DNA of 64,000 nt from Erythrobacter longus (GCF_000715015.1 NZ_JMIW01000001.1:1178001-1242000), one strand, 5' to 3'; counted from the stretch's first letter, positions 26,480-37,391 are shown. Numbers and translations: made by a program. The notes: generated by a model not told the origin, from the letters alone.

Positions 26480-27103
26480 ATGACTAAACCGAGACGCTCA
26501 TGGGCAATCACTGCGACCGCACTCGCCCTCGCCGCGCCCATCGCGCTTGGCGCGTGTGTTGGATCGCCCGGCCCGGTTGGCAATGTGGCCGTGCCAGAGC
26601 CTGCAAAGCCGGTGGAGCTTAATGCCTATCTTGGCAAATGGTACGAATACGCCCGTTATGAGGCCCCTTTCCAGGAGGGCTGCGAAGGGGTGACGGCGGA
26701 CTATTCGCTAAAAGAGACAGATGGGCGCGAGACCTCATCTGCCTCAAACATCCGCGTGGTCAATTCGTGCTTTGAGGGAAGCCTCTCCGGCAAATTCAGC
26801 CAAGCAACAGGCCGCGCTAGAATCGTCGAGGGATCGGACGGCGCAAAGCTCAAGGTCAGCTTCTTTGGCCCCTTCTTTGGCGATTACTGGGTGCTCGACC
26901 GCAGCGAACCGAGCGCGGATGGTCAATACGAATGGTCCATCGTTGGCGAACCCAGCGGGCGCTACCTCTGGATGCTCACCCGCGAGGCGGTGCCCAGCGA
27001 GGAGCGCCGCACCATGCTGGAGACCCGCGTGCGCGAGCTTGGCTATGACTGGGATCTGGTGCGCGTGACCAAACAGCCTGCACCCCCAGAGCCTGCTCCG
27101 TGA
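26480..27103 (+). CDS. blc: Bacterial lipocalin lipoprotein (Blc-like)
   Basis: A 207-residue outer-membrane lipoprotein. The lipobox LGAC gives Cys26. The lipocalin G-x-W motif is in YLGKWYEYARYE (about 50-61), followed by CEGVTADYSLKETDG, VVNSC and, in the second half, FFGPFFGDYWVLDRS and RYLWMLTR. Lipocalins of this type bind lipids or lysophospholipids at the envelope and are often stationary-phase or stress induced (family knowledge). It overlaps the start of the next gene by 4 bases, so the two are coupled. Confidence 0.9.
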   Translation: MTKPRRSWAITATALALAAPIALGACVGSPGPVGNVAVPEPAKPVELNAYLGKWYEYARYEAPFQEGCEGVTADYSLKETDGRETSSASNIRVVNSCFEGSLSGKFSQATGRARIVEGSDGAKLKVSFFGPFFGDYWVLDRSEPSADGQYEWSIVGEPSGRYLWMLTREAVPSEERRTMLETRVRELGYDWDLVRVTKQPAPPEPAP

Positions 27104-27594
27104 GTTCAATCACCATATTGATCGACGCGGATGCCTGTCCGGTGAAGGACGAGATTTACCGCGTCGCCGCCCGTTTCAAGGCACCCCTTCCCGAAGCACA
27201 CGTGCGCGTGGTCAGCAACTCTCCTTTCCGCATTCCCGACAACCCGCGTGTAAAGCGCGTGGTGGTGGACGACAGCTTCGATGCCGCCGACGATTGGATC
27301 GCCGAGGAAGCCGTGCGCGTCTCCCCCAAATGCGTGGTCATCACCGGCGACATCCCCTTGGCCGACCGGTGTCTCAAAGCAGGCGCCCGCGTGCTCAGAC
27401 ACAATGGCGACGAATTCACCCCGGCCAGCATCGGCAGCGCCCTTGCCACGCGAGCCATCATGGAAGATTTGCGCGCAGGAATGGCCGGAATGGATGGAAG
27501 CATAGGCGGCGGCCCTCCCCCGTTCAGCAAGGCGGACAGGTCAAAGTTCCTGCAAAGCCTCGACCGGGTGATGATGGCACTATCTCGCAGTTAA
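27100..27594 (+). CDS. YaiI/YqxD family protein (DUF188, PIN-like)
   Basis: A 164-residue protein beginning with a GTG that overlaps the lipocalin stop. Signatures are ILIDADACPVKDEIYRVA (5-22), VVSNSPFRIP, VVVDDSFDAADDWIAE and VITGDIPLADRCLKAGARVLRHNGDEFT. Asp residues in the first and third motifs fit the PIN-like nuclease fold proposed for the family, but the activity is untested. The C-terminal segment GGPPPFSKADRSKFLQSLDR is typical. Probably cytoplasmic. Confidence 0.9.
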   Translation: MSSITILIDADACPVKDEIYRVAARFKAPLPEAHVRVVSNSPFRIPDNPRVKRVVVDDSFDAADDWIAEEAVRVSPKCVVITGDIPLADRCLKAGARVLRHNGDEFTPASIGSALATRAIMEDLRAGMAGMDGSIGGGPPPFSKADRSKFLQSLDRVMMALSRS

Positions 27595-27657
27595 GATGTT
27601 GGGGCGTAAGACGTCGCGGGGTTAATACGTCGCGGGGGTAACGCGCCTGCCCCTCCC

Positions 27658-28509
27658 CTATTCGCCGGAATCCACCACCGTTTCAGCCGGTGACGAACAC
27701 TCGCCCAGCGCCTCAAAGTACTGGCGGAACGCCTGCACGTCCCCGCCAAGAGCCTTGCGTAGCCGCGCTTCAGCTTCCTTCGACGCGCTTTGCATGATGG
27801 CACGGTCCATATCATCGAGCCGGAAAAGGTTAGCCAAAGCAATCGCCTCTTCCAGAAACAAGGGCCGCGTAAAGGCCTCGAGAGCAGGCTTTGGGAAAAA
27901 ACCGTCATCTATCGCATCAGCGTGAAGCCTCCACCGGCCCACACAAACGGTCGCTTCCTCAGGCGTGTAGGCATTGGGAGCCTTCGCCTCGCCCGCGTGG
28001 AGATAGGTGACCGCCATATCCCAATCGACACCTTGCACCGGCGCCTCTTTCGGATTGTGCGCGGTGCACTCGATCTCGATTTTGGCTCCGCCCACAAGTT
28101 CCTTCACTGCCATGGTAGAGCGCACGGGATAGCGGCCTTCTTGGAAGAACTTGGCGTACACCGCATTAAACGCGCCAAAGTCGTCGATGTCAGCCAGCCA
28201 AACGGTGCATTTGAACAGCGCATCGTGGGTGAGGCCATAAAGCGCCAAAGTCTCCCCAATCCGCTCCATAGCCCGCCGCGTTTCGGCCTCGATGCCGTTT
28301 GTCTTGTCGGTGTCAGAGGAGCGCGCAAGGCCGAGCTGCCCCGCAAGGTAGAGCGTATCGCCCACCTGCACCGCCCGCGAAAACGGCGCAGAGGAGGCAC
28401 TGTTGGGGAGGAACTCGGGGGTGCTCGCCGGAGTGCTTTGCGCGATGGCAGGCGTGGCTGCGAGCGCTAGGGTGAGGGCTGCGGTTAGGGTGGTGGTGGG
28501 GTTGGTCAT
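27658..28509 (-). CDS. Exported RidA-family protein with extra C-terminal domain
   Basis: A 283-residue protein. A signal peptide (MTNPTTTLTAALTLALAATP, cleaved near AIAQ) is followed by a RidA/YjgF domain at about 40-160: GDTLYLAGQLG, the Arg of YPVRSTMAV and the EIECTA ending needed for imine deamination. About 120 residues follow that I do not recognise (YTPEEATVCVGRWRLHADAIDDGF and a helical Glu, Arg and Ala-rich end). RidA proteins normally act on reactive enamines in the cytoplasm, so a periplasmic version with an appended domain is unusual. The start has no obvious Shine-Dalgarno; an upstream Met at 28524 is possible. Confidence 0.82.
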   Translation of the reverse strand: MTNPTTTLTAALTLALAATPAIAQSTPASTPEFLPNSASSAPFSRAVQVGDTLYLAGQLGLARSSDTDKTNGIEAETRRAMERIGETLALYGLTHDALFKCTVWLADIDDFGAFNAVYAKFFQEGRYPVRSTMAVKELVGGAKIEIECTAHNPKEAPVQGVDWDMAVTYLHAGEAKAPNAYTPEEATVCVGRWRLHADAIDDGFFPKPALEAFTRPLFLEEAIALANLFRLDDMDRAIMQSASKEAEARLRKALGGDVQAFRQYFEALGECSSPAETVVDSGE

Positions 28510-28533
28510 TGGAGGAGCATACACTAGAGAAAC

Positions 28534-28676
28534 GTCATCCTGAACCCCGCCCCGTCATCCCGAACTCGTTTCACCGCATAACGCTACAATGCTCGTCATC
28601 CCGGACCTGATCCGGGATAACCCCAGCAACCACGCGCCAAGCATCGAGGGTTATCCCGAAACAAGTTCGGGATGAC
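28534..28676. repeat. Paired-hairpin repeat A (one full copy plus two decayed left arms)
   Basis: The full element spans 28595-28676. Its left arm GTCATCCCGGACCTGATCCG folds on itself, and the right arm GTTATCCCGAAACAAGTTCG... ends GGATGAC. Both ends are inverted (GTCATCC...GGATGAC). Decayed left arms start at 28534 and 28554. It ends 30 bases before the GIY-YIG start codon. Confidence 0.85.
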
Positions 28677-28706
28677 GAAGATGATTGCAGTCGTTATCGC
28701 AGTGTG

Positions 28707-29003
28707 ATGGCGAAACACCCCTGCGTCTACATCCTGGCGAGCGGCAAACGAGGCTACATCTACATCGGCGTCACCTCAGACATTGCCGCGCGATACCACC
28801 AACACCAAAAAGGCACCTTCGAGGGCTTCGCCAAACGCCGCAATTGCAAACGGTTGGTGCACATTGAGATGTTTGCAACGATGGACGAGGCTATCACCCG
28901 CGAAAAGCAACTCAAAAACTGGCACCGCGATTGGAAGATCAATTTGGTGGAGGGGGATAACCCGGAATGGCGCGATTTGGGGCTGGAGATGGGATTGCGA
29001 TGA
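28707..29003 (+). CDS. Stand-alone GIY-YIG nuclease
   Basis: A 98-residue protein that is almost entirely one GIY-YIG domain. The first motif is VYIL (7-10) and the second is YIYIGVTSD (18-26) with the YIG triad at 19-21. The catalytic Arg29 (AARYHQHQ) and the metal-binding Glu66 (TREKQLKNW) are present, so it should be active. Such minimal COG2827-type proteins are abundant in alphaproteobacteria; their biological role is unclear. The ATG at 28707 is chosen; a GTG one codon upstream is an alternative. The gene is bracketed by copies of paired-hairpin repeat A on both sides. Confidence 0.88.
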   Translation: MAKHPCVYILASGKRGYIYIGVTSDIAARYHQHQKGTFEGFAKRRNCKRLVHIEMFATMDEAITREKQLKNWHRDWKINLVEGDNPEWRDLGLEMGLR

Positions 29004-29327
29004 GGAAGCGTCGTTAACCCCACCGTCCGCCCCATTAGTCATCCTGAACCCAACACCGTCATCCTGAACTTGTTTCAGGATAACCCCATCAACCACGCGC
29101 CAAGCCTCCAGTGTTATCCCGGATCAAGTCCGGAATGACAATTAGAATGGACCACCACACACCACCCTCAACCTTGCCACAAACGTCATTCCGAACTTGT
29201 TTCGGAATAACCCTCGCCATTTGGCACAAACCCGCTGTTATCCTGAAACAAGTTCAGGATGACGAGAAATAGGAAGGCAGAACAACAGAGTTCTCACCCT
29301 TCTTGTAACATCAGCATCGACGTCGGC
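29004..29327. repeat. 324-base gap filled by two copies of repeat A
   Basis: Full elements lie at 29058-29139 (left arm GTCATCCTGAACTTGTTTCA, right arm GTTATCCCGGATCAAGTCCG) and 29185-29263 (left GTCATTCCGAACTTGTTTCG, right GTTATCCTGAAACAAGTTCA), plus a decayed left arm at 29038. The spacer of the first copy shares CAACCACGCGCCAAGC with the copy at 28595. No gene is evident between or after them before 29328. Confidence 0.85.
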
Positions 29328-30266
29328 TCAATCAGACACAATATCAATCGACCTACATATCATTGCGCCCCGTTCTTTATGTGTTTTACGGCTTACCAAG
29401 CCTAAGCGATGGCTTGCATACTTCTTAACAAGCCTTGCAATTCCGTGCGATGAAATTGGCGAAAAAACGAAATCCTCGGCACACCTCACAACTTGCCGAT
29501 TGAAGATGCGAACTTGAGCTGGTGTCACATCAACTAACCTAAAGCGAAAGTCTCTTGGGTTGTCTTTCAACGTGGGCGATCTCACAACCGGAGATACCTT
29601 GATCGCAAGATCGGGTCTCAAGGGCACAAGTCTAGTCAAAGGTGGTTGCGGTCCCTCAATTGCAATAGGGAAATCGCTCGTAAGAAATGGACACTGTGTG
29701 GAATGCCCATTTCGCAGAATTTCCCAGGGATAGCTGGAAAACGCAATCGTGCTTTCAATTAGATTAGCAACACCAAGGGCATGCGGGTACTTACGATCGA
29801 TATCAAACGTAAGCTTTCCATCGTTGATTAACTCCAGCACAGAAGTTGCCTCGAGCTCTTGCGGAATTGGAGGTAACTTATCAAGCTTTTCAGGCCTATC
29901 AAGCTCGAGCTTAGTGATCTCCGAGAGATTTGAGGCCCCAAGCCGTGTCGCTGTCGGTGCGCAACCTCCAACAAACGCCATGAACGCGGCTATCACTGCA
30001 ACATCATCGTGCCCAAAGCTTCCAACGCTAATGGCCTCGCAAGACCGATTATATTTGGGCTCAAACGTACTGAGGAAGGCTTCCAAAAGTCTAGGCTCGC
30101 CAAGGTATGGGTTGGTGCTGCCTTCCTCGATCCGACATACATCTCGGGAATCACACGGGAACGAGTCTAGCTTTGATTTCCGAAATGCAAACATTTTGCG
30201 TCCATCAAGATGATGCGAATAGAAGTTTTTTAGATGAACCTGCGATACATAATGATCTAAAGCCAA
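29328..30266 (-). CDS. DUF4238-family protein, low-GC insert behind thiC
   Basis: A 312-residue protein that opens ALDHYVSQVHLKNFYS, the hallmark of DUF4238, and continues with the family's KMFAFRK, acidic helices and a C-terminal FNRQVVRCAEDFVFS. The function is unknown; I see no catalytic triad or membrane segment. The start is a TTG at 30264-30266. It is supported by a strong GGAGGGG eight to ten bases upstream that lies in the last codons of thiC, six bases before. Two 60-base lines counted in the gene are 45-47% GC against 62% in a thiC line, indicating recent acquisition. Confidence 0.78.
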   Translation of the reverse strand: MALDHYVSQVHLKNFYSHHLDGRKMFAFRKSKLDSFPCDSRDVCRIEEGSTNPYLGEPRLLEAFLSTFEPKYNRSCEAISVGSFGHDDVAVIAAFMAFVGGCAPTATRLGASNLSEITKLELDRPEKLDKLPPIPQELEATSVLELINDGKLTFDIDRKYPHALGVANLIESTIAFSSYPWEILRNGHSTQCPFLTSDFPIAIEGPQPPLTRLVPLRPDLAIKVSPVVRSPTLKDNPRDFRFRLVDVTPAQVRIFNRQVVRCAEDFVFSPISSHGIARLVKKYASHRLGLVSRKTHKERGAMICRSIDIVSD

Positions 30267-30272
30267 ATAGAA

Positions 30273-32303
<2,031 letters not shown>

Positions 32304-32354
32304 TGGGATGGTCATAGGGCCAGTGGCGGGACGTGTCCATCACCCTTCGCGCGA

Positions 32355-32963
32355 TCAATCGCCCTTGGGCTGGGTGAGAAGGCACAGCGCGAGCAGCACT
32401 GTCGCCGCCACACCGCTTGCGCCCGATGGCATAACGCCGCCGCCGCTTGTGGACATGGACAGACCAAAGCCCATCACCACCGCATTGCTGAACATTGCAA
32501 CGGCTCCGACCAAAAAGGTCAATCCGCCCAGCAATTTGGAACCTTGATTAAGCTTCGCCATACCGAACACCAGTGCGGCAAGGCCCAGCAGCACCTTGGC
32601 CGCATTGTAACCAAAGAAAGAGTAGGCGACGATGGAGCCTGCCAAAGGCGCAAGCTCCGGGTTCGCCTCAGCAATTTCGCGAAACGGGCCAAATTGGGTG
32701 AGGCCAATGCCCACTTGGACAACATTGAGCACGGCCGACATTGCAATCGCGGACCACCCCAAAATCGCAGTCTTGGCTTGCACCAGAGCAGATCCAGCAA
32801 GAGCGGCCATAAGCGCGAACAACAAGGCCTCAAACGACCAAATGGGGCTGCGGTCAATTTCAGGCGCAGCGACGTAAAGAATTGTGTAAACCGCTTGCGA
32901 GATGGCTGCGAGCAAGAGCAGCACGCCTGTGAGTTTGACCGTCCGGTCGAATGTGATTTCCAT
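32355..32963 (-). CDS. Multi-pass membrane protein of unknown function upstream of thiC
   Basis: A 202-residue protein with about six hydrophobic segments (roughly 10-28, 43-62, 68-88, 105-130, 140-160, 178-196). The region TFDRTVKLTGVLLLLAAISQ opens the first helix. I recognise no enzyme motif. The ATG at 32961-32963 gives an N-terminus that leads directly into helix one; the frame extends upstream to 33017 without support. It lies on the thiC strand but the TPP riboswitch and about 190 bases separate them, so it is probably not under riboswitch control. Annotations as a thiamine protein would rest only on location. Confidence 0.7.
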   Translation of the reverse strand: MEITFDRTVKLTGVLLLLAAISQAVYTILYVAAPEIDRSPIWSFEALLFALMAALAGSALVQAKTAILGWSAIAMSAVLNVVQVGIGLTQFGPFREIAEANPELAPLAGSIVAYSFFGYNAAKVLLGLAALVFGMAKLNQGSKLLGGLTFLVGAVAMFSNAVVMGFGLSMSTSGGGVMPSGASGVAATVLLALCLLTQPKGD

Positions 32964-33170
32964 GGATTGGGACCCCCTGTTTAAAAGCCTTCTCCCTGCT
33001 TTTCGCACCCCGATCAAGCTCGGTTACACTTCGCCCTTGAAGGCGGCAAAAAGTCAGGATCGTGATGACACACCTTTTCAGGCCGCGCACACGCACGTTT
33101 GAGAGAAGAGTAAGAGGAGCAGTGCCTCTACACGCTGTGGCCGGATCGGACGTTCAAAGAGCAGTCGGGC

Positions 33171-34736
33171 TCAGGACTGAGCCTCTAGTTCACCCTGCGG
33201 CCTCGACACATCTCCCTGCGCCCGCGCAGTGTAGACAAACTCGCTGCCATCAAGGTTGATGGCCGGGAATTCTTCGCGCTCGGCCCAGTAATCCTGATTG
33301 TGCCGCCATTCGGGTTTGTCTCCCCGGCGCGGCATCTGGTCGAGCCCGCGCATCAGATAGCCCGGATTGAAATTGTCGCGCTCGATCCACGGGAGCAATT
33401 CCATCCCTTCGTCCTCGGGCCGCAAGGCCACTTCGACCCTCGCCGTGCCATTGGCGTGCATCCGGTTAAGCAGGCGGCAGACGAAATCGCCCATCATGTC
33501 GACCCGCAATGTCCAGCTGGCGCGGAAATAGCCCATGACCCATGCCATATTGGGCACGCCGGTGAACATCATTCCGCGATAGGTCACAGTGTCGTTCCAG
33601 TTGACCGGGGCGCCGTCGACCTCGAACGGAATGTCGCCCATTACCGACAGGCGGAAACCGGTCGCGGCAATGATCAGGTCGGCTTCGATCACTTCACCCG
33701 AAGCGGTTACCACGCCTTCGGGAGTGAAACGATCGATCGTATCGGTAACCACGCTCAACTGGCCCGCGACCGCAGCACGAAAAACGTCCCCTTCCGGACA
33801 GAAAGCCAGCCGCTGCTGCCACACGCGATATCGCGGAGTGAAATGCGGTTCGAATTCAAAATCGGGCTTGCCGGTAAAAGCGCGCACCAGCTCCTTCAGC
33901 TCTTCGAAGACAGCATCGGGTTCCTCGATACAGCGTTTGGTCATAACGTCCTGATCAAACATGATCTGTTGCCGCACCACGCGGTGGATGGTCGGCTCGT
34001 CAATCCCAACCTCGCGCAGGCGGTCGGCCAGCTCGTTCTTGTTCTCGCTGCAGAAGAAATAAGTCGGTGAACGCTGGAGCATGGTCACGTGCCCGGCGGT
34101 CTTGGCGAGTTCGGGGACAACGGTGGCGGCGGTTGCCCCGGACCCAATCACCAGAACGCGTTTGCCCGAATAGTCATAGTCCGGGTCCCACTTTTGCGCG
34201 TGCACGAAATCGCCCTTGAAATCATCCAGACCGCGCTCTGCCCAGTCTTCGGGGATGTAGGGCTTTTCATGGTCGTAATACCCTTGGCACATCCAGAGGA
34301 AATTGCAGGTGAAGGCGACCATCGCGCCATCGGCAAGCCGCTCGGCTTCGACAGTCCAGAGGTTTGTCTCGCGCGAAAAGGCGCAATTGACGATGCGGTG
34401 CCCGTAATGAATGTGTTCGCCGATCCCGTTTTCCTCGATCACTTCACCCATGTAATCGAGGATCGCCTGCGCGCTTGCGATAGGCGCACCGACCCATGGT
34501 TTAAAGCGATAGCCGAAGGTGTAGAGATCGCTGTCAGAGCGCACTCCGGGATATTTGTGCGTTTCCCAAGTGCCGCCGAAAGTGTCCTTCATTTCGAGGA
34601 TTGCATAGCTTGCCCAGGGCGATTGATCTTGCAGATGATAGGCCGAGCCGATGCCGGAAATCCCCGCTCCTACAATCAGGACATCAACATGAGTGGTAGC
34701 GTTGTTGGCTGTGGCCGGGTCAAACATTTGTGTCAT
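33171..34736 (-). CDS. Flavin-dependent monooxygenase, Baeyer-Villiger type
   Basis: A 521-residue FAD/NADPH enzyme. The first Rossmann motif is IVGAGISGIG (about 22-31). The Baeyer-Villiger fingerprint FKGDFVHAQKWD follows, and the NADPH-binding Rossmann motif is VIGSGATAATV. Class B monooxygenases insert oxygen next to ketones or oxidise heteroatoms. The frame extends 65 codons further upstream, but the ATG at 34734-34736 has GGAGG eight bases before it, and the longer version adds no family sequence. It is divergent from a nitronate monooxygenase-like gene. Substrate unknown; a steroid or terpenoid ketone would fit the catabolic flavour of the window (inference). Confidence 0.88.
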   Translation of the reverse strand: MTQMFDPATANNATTHVDVLIVGAGISGIGSAYHLQDQSPWASYAILEMKDTFGGTWETHKYPGVRSDSDLYTFGYRFKPWVGAPIASAQAILDYMGEVIEENGIGEHIHYGHRIVNCAFSRETNLWTVEAERLADGAMVAFTCNFLWMCQGYYDHEKPYIPEDWAERGLDDFKGDFVHAQKWDPDYDYSGKRVLVIGSGATAATVVPELAKTAGHVTMLQRSPTYFFCSENKNELADRLREVGIDEPTIHRVVRQQIMFDQDVMTKRCIEEPDAVFEELKELVRAFTGKPDFEFEPHFTPRYRVWQQRLAFCPEGDVFRAAVAGQLSVVTDTIDRFTPEGVVTASGEVIEADLIIAATGFRLSVMGDIPFEVDGAPVNWNDTVTYRGMMFTGVPNMAWVMGYFRASWTLRVDMMGDFVCRLLNRMHANGTARVEVALRPEDEGMELLPWIERDNFNPGYLMRGLDQMPRRGDKPEWRHNQDYWAEREEFPAINLDGSEFVYTARAQGDVSRPQGELEAQS

Positions 34737-34871
34737 ATCGTATTCCTCCATCCCGGAATGCATATTGACGCGCGCGGCGAAGCGGACATTGATGTGGGTC
34801 AATTCTGACCAGAACATCTTGCACCCGGTGCTTCGATTTGCCAGCACGGCTGGACCAAGGAGAGAATTCAA

Positions 34872-35990
34872 ATGCCGTTTAAAATGACCGAGATGGTGGG
34901 ATGCGAATTCCCGCTTTTTGCCTTTAGCCATTGCCGCGATGTTGTTGCCGCTGCGAGCCGCGCGGGCGGATTTGGCGTGCTGGGGGCTGTGTCATACACG
35001 CCAGAACAATTGGAGCATGAGCTCAAATGGATTGACGATCATGTCGATGGCAAACCTTACGGCGTCGATGTTCTGATCCCCGAAGTGCAGGCGGTCGACA
35101 AATCCATCACAGCCGATGCGATCATCGCTCAAATCCCCAGCGAATACCGCGATTTTGTTCGCCAGATCCTGCGCGATGCGGGGGTGAGCGAGGAGGCTGG
35201 GAGCCCTCAAGGTGGCAATCAGGCACCCAACACCTCGCTGGGGCAGGAACTGCTTGAGGTGAGCTTCAACCACCCGGTGCGCCTGATCGCCAATGCTCTT
35301 GGTACGGCCCCGCCTGAGATGATTGCGGCGGGCAAGAAGCACGGCATTCCCGTGGCGGCTCTGGTGGGGGCAAAGGAACACGCTCTTAAACAGGTTGAAG
35401 CCGGCGTCGATATCATCGTTGCGCAAGGCGGCGAAGGCGGCGGGCACTGCGGCGATGTGTCTACGGTCGTTCTGATCCCGGAGGTTGTGCGCGCTATCAA
35501 AGACGCGGGCGCGGATATTCCCGTGCTGGCAGCGGGCGGGATTATGACCGGCGAACAGATGGCCGGCATGATGGCAATGGGCGCAGACGGAGCATGGTGC
35601 GGGAGCGTGTGGCTCGCCTCACCAGAGGCAGAGACAACCGAAGTCTTCCGCGAAAAGATGATTGCCGCAGGGTCCAGAGACACCATCCGCTCCAAACACC
35701 GCACCGGCAAGTTCTCGCGGCAATTGAAAAGCGAATGGCACGAACGTTGGGAGAGCGCCGGGCTCCCCGCCCTGCCCATGCCATTGATGAGCCTGCTGGC
35801 CGAACCGGTACTGCGCGCGATTGATCAGGCCGCTGTTGGCGGCAACGCTCAGGCACAAGCGCTCTCCAGCTATTGGGTCGGCCAAGGCCTTGGCCTTGTG
35901 CAAGACAGCCGAGGCGTTGGCACCATCGTGCAGGACTTCAAAGCAGGCTTGGCCCGCGGGTTTGAAGATTTGGCAGAGGCGGTGGAGTAG
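34872..35990 (+). CDS. NAD(P)H-dependent flavin oxidoreductase of the nitronate monooxygenase / 2-nitropropane dioxygenase fold
   Basis: A 372-residue FMN TIM-barrel protein. Segments are FPLFAFSHCRDVVAAASRAGGFGVLGAVSY, then VAQGGEGGGHCGDVSTVVLIPEV (flavin phosphate loop with the family's His), PVLAAGGIMTGEQMAGMMAMGADGAWCGSVWL and the ESAGLPALPMP tail. AAGGAGAG sits ten bases before the ATG. In actinobacteria similar proteins (IpdC-type) act in steroid ring degradation; that role here is only an analogy. It is divergent from the Baeyer-Villiger gene and convergent with an amidohydrolase gene. Confidence 0.82.
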   Translation: MPFKMTEMVGCEFPLFAFSHCRDVVAAASRAGGFGVLGAVSYTPEQLEHELKWIDDHVDGKPYGVDVLIPEVQAVDKSITADAIIAQIPSEYRDFVRQILRDAGVSEEAGSPQGGNQAPNTSLGQELLEVSFNHPVRLIANALGTAPPEMIAAGKKHGIPVAALVGAKEHALKQVEAGVDIIVAQGGEGGGHCGDVSTVVLIPEVVRAIKDAGADIPVLAAGGIMTGEQMAGMMAMGADGAWCGSVWLASPEAETTEVFREKMIAAGSRDTIRSKHRTGKFSRQLKSEWHERWESAGLPALPMPLMSLLAEPVLRAIDQAAVGGNAQAQALSSYWVGQGLGLVQDSRGVGTIVQDFKAGLARGFEDLAEAVE

Positions 35991-36012
35991 GCTTTACTCC
36001 TGCGCCCCGGGC

Positions 36013-37317
36013 CTACTCAATCACCCGCCCGCGCACCATTACGAAGTCAACGTCTTCGAGCACGGTCACATCGGCCAGCGGATTGCCATCGACTGCGATA
36101 ATGTCGGCGGAAAAACCCGCCTTGATCTGACCGATCTCGTCTTCCATGCCCAGCACGCCTGCGGCCACGGTTGTGGCGCTTGCCAACGCCTGCTGGTTGC
36201 TCATTCCGCCCTTCACCATCAGGGCAAATTCGCCTGCGTTCTCGCCGTGGGGGAAGACGCCTGCATCGGTGCCAAAGGCAATCGGCACGCCGTATTCAAT
36301 CGCGCGCTCGATAATGCTGTCAGCATAGGCCGCGACCACGCGGATTTTCTCCTCAACGATGGGGGTGTAAATGCCATTGCCAAGGCCGCCCTTGATGCCT
36401 TGGAACGCCATCAGCGTGGGCACGAGATAGGTGCCGCTGTCCTTCATTGCGCGCGCTGCGTCTTCGTCGATATAGGTGCCGTGTTCGATGGTCTGGACGC
36501 CTGCTCGTGCGGCATCTTCGATCCCGCGCGCACCGTGGGCGTGGGCCGCAACATTAAGGCCAAGGCTTTGCGCGGTTTCAACGATTGAGACCATTTCCGC
36601 ATTGCTGAAATGCGCCTCAAGCCCGCGCCCTTGCTGTGACAGAACGCCGCCGGTGGCCGTAATCTTGATCACATCTGCGCCATATTGCGAGGCCTGACGC
36701 ACCTTTTGCGCGCATTCGACAGGGCCGGTGCAGGCAAAGCCGCTGGCCAATTGCTCGTTCACATTGCGGGTGAAGCCGGACACATCGCCGTGCCCGCCAA
36801 CGATGGAGATCGTGCGTCCAGCGGCGACAACCCGTGGCCCCGGCACAATCCCTTCGGCCGTTGCCCGGCGCAGCGACTGTGTGGCTTGATCGGTTCGGCT
36901 GCCAAGATCGCGCACGGTGGTAAAGCCTGCAAGCGCGGTGATGCGCGCGTTTTTGGCCGCGATCAGGGTCGAATATTCCGGCGGCGTCGTGGCGGCGCGC
37001 CAGAACTCGCCCGACGGATCACCCGACAAATGGACGTGAAGGTCAATCAAGCCGGGAAGGACGGTCTTGTCCGACAGGTCGATGCGCTCGGTGCCCCGCG
37101 CCTCCCACTCGGCCACGGGTGCCGCGCCGGGCTCGTAAATCGACTGGATTTTGCCATCAACCACCACGATCACTTTGGGGCCTGTGGGCTCGCTGTCTGC
37201 ATCGGTAATGACGCTGCCTGCATAGATCAGCGTGTCAGCAGCCGCCGGCGTTGCCATCAATGCCAAGGCGGAGACGGCGCTCGCGCACAAGCTACGCAGT
37301 GGGTTGAATTTTTTCAT
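36013..37317 (-). CDS. Exported metal-dependent amidohydrolase (imidazolonepropionase-like)
   Basis: A 434-residue enzyme with a signal peptide (MKKFNPLRSLCASAVSALAL, cleaved near AAAD). The amidohydrolase metal motifs are present in order: DLHVHLSG, the carboxylated-Lys strand DVIKITATGG, AHAHG, EHGT and FGTDAG, and the composite beta-sandwich covers both ends. The family includes secreted Xaa-Pro dipeptidases and lactam hydrolases, so the substrate is open. The ATG at 37315-37317 is preferred over the frame start 37380 because it opens the signal sequence. It is followed on the same strand upstream by an outer-membrane MipA gene. Confidence 0.88.
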   Translation of the reverse strand: MKKFNPLRSLCASAVSALALMATPAAADTLIYAGSVITDADSEPTGPKVIVVVDGKIQSIYEPGAAPVAEWEARGTERIDLSDKTVLPGLIDLHVHLSGDPSGEFWRAATTPPEYSTLIAAKNARITALAGFTTVRDLGSRTDQATQSLRRATAEGIVPGPRVVAAGRTISIVGGHGDVSGFTRNVNEQLASGFACTGPVECAQKVRQASQYGADVIKITATGGVLSQQGRGLEAHFSNAEMVSIVETAQSLGLNVAAHAHGARGIEDAARAGVQTIEHGTYIDEDAARAMKDSGTYLVPTLMAFQGIKGGLGNGIYTPIVEEKIRVVAAYADSIIERAIEYGVPIAFGTDAGVFPHGENAGEFALMVKGGMSNQQALASATTVAAGVLGMEDEIGQIKAGFSADIIAVDGNPLADVTVLEDVDFVMVRGRVIE

Positions 37318-37391
37318 GGTTGAGGCCCCTTTGTCGTTCTCTCTCGCGCCAGTGATGGAACGCAAGCGACCGTCTGGCAAGGGGTCAGACT

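Noticed and set aside
27595..27657. Short imperfect GTCGCGGGG repeat and possible terminator after yaiI
   Set aside because: The repeated CGTCGCGGG pieces do not pair into a convincing stem and no T-run follows.
28534..29263. CRISPR-like array of short repeats around 28.5-29.3 kb
   Set aside because: Units are palindromic, unequally spaced and vary in the core; they lack identical repeats with unique equal spacers, and no cas gene is near.
29328..30266. Mobile island carrying the DUF4238 gene
   Set aside because: No integrase, transposase, inverted terminal repeats or target duplication is visible at its borders; only base composition supports transfer.
32355..32963. Thiamine biosynthesis membrane protein under riboswitch control
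   Set aside because: It is upstream of the riboswitch and reads without thiamine-related motifs; only proximity to thiC suggests such a role.
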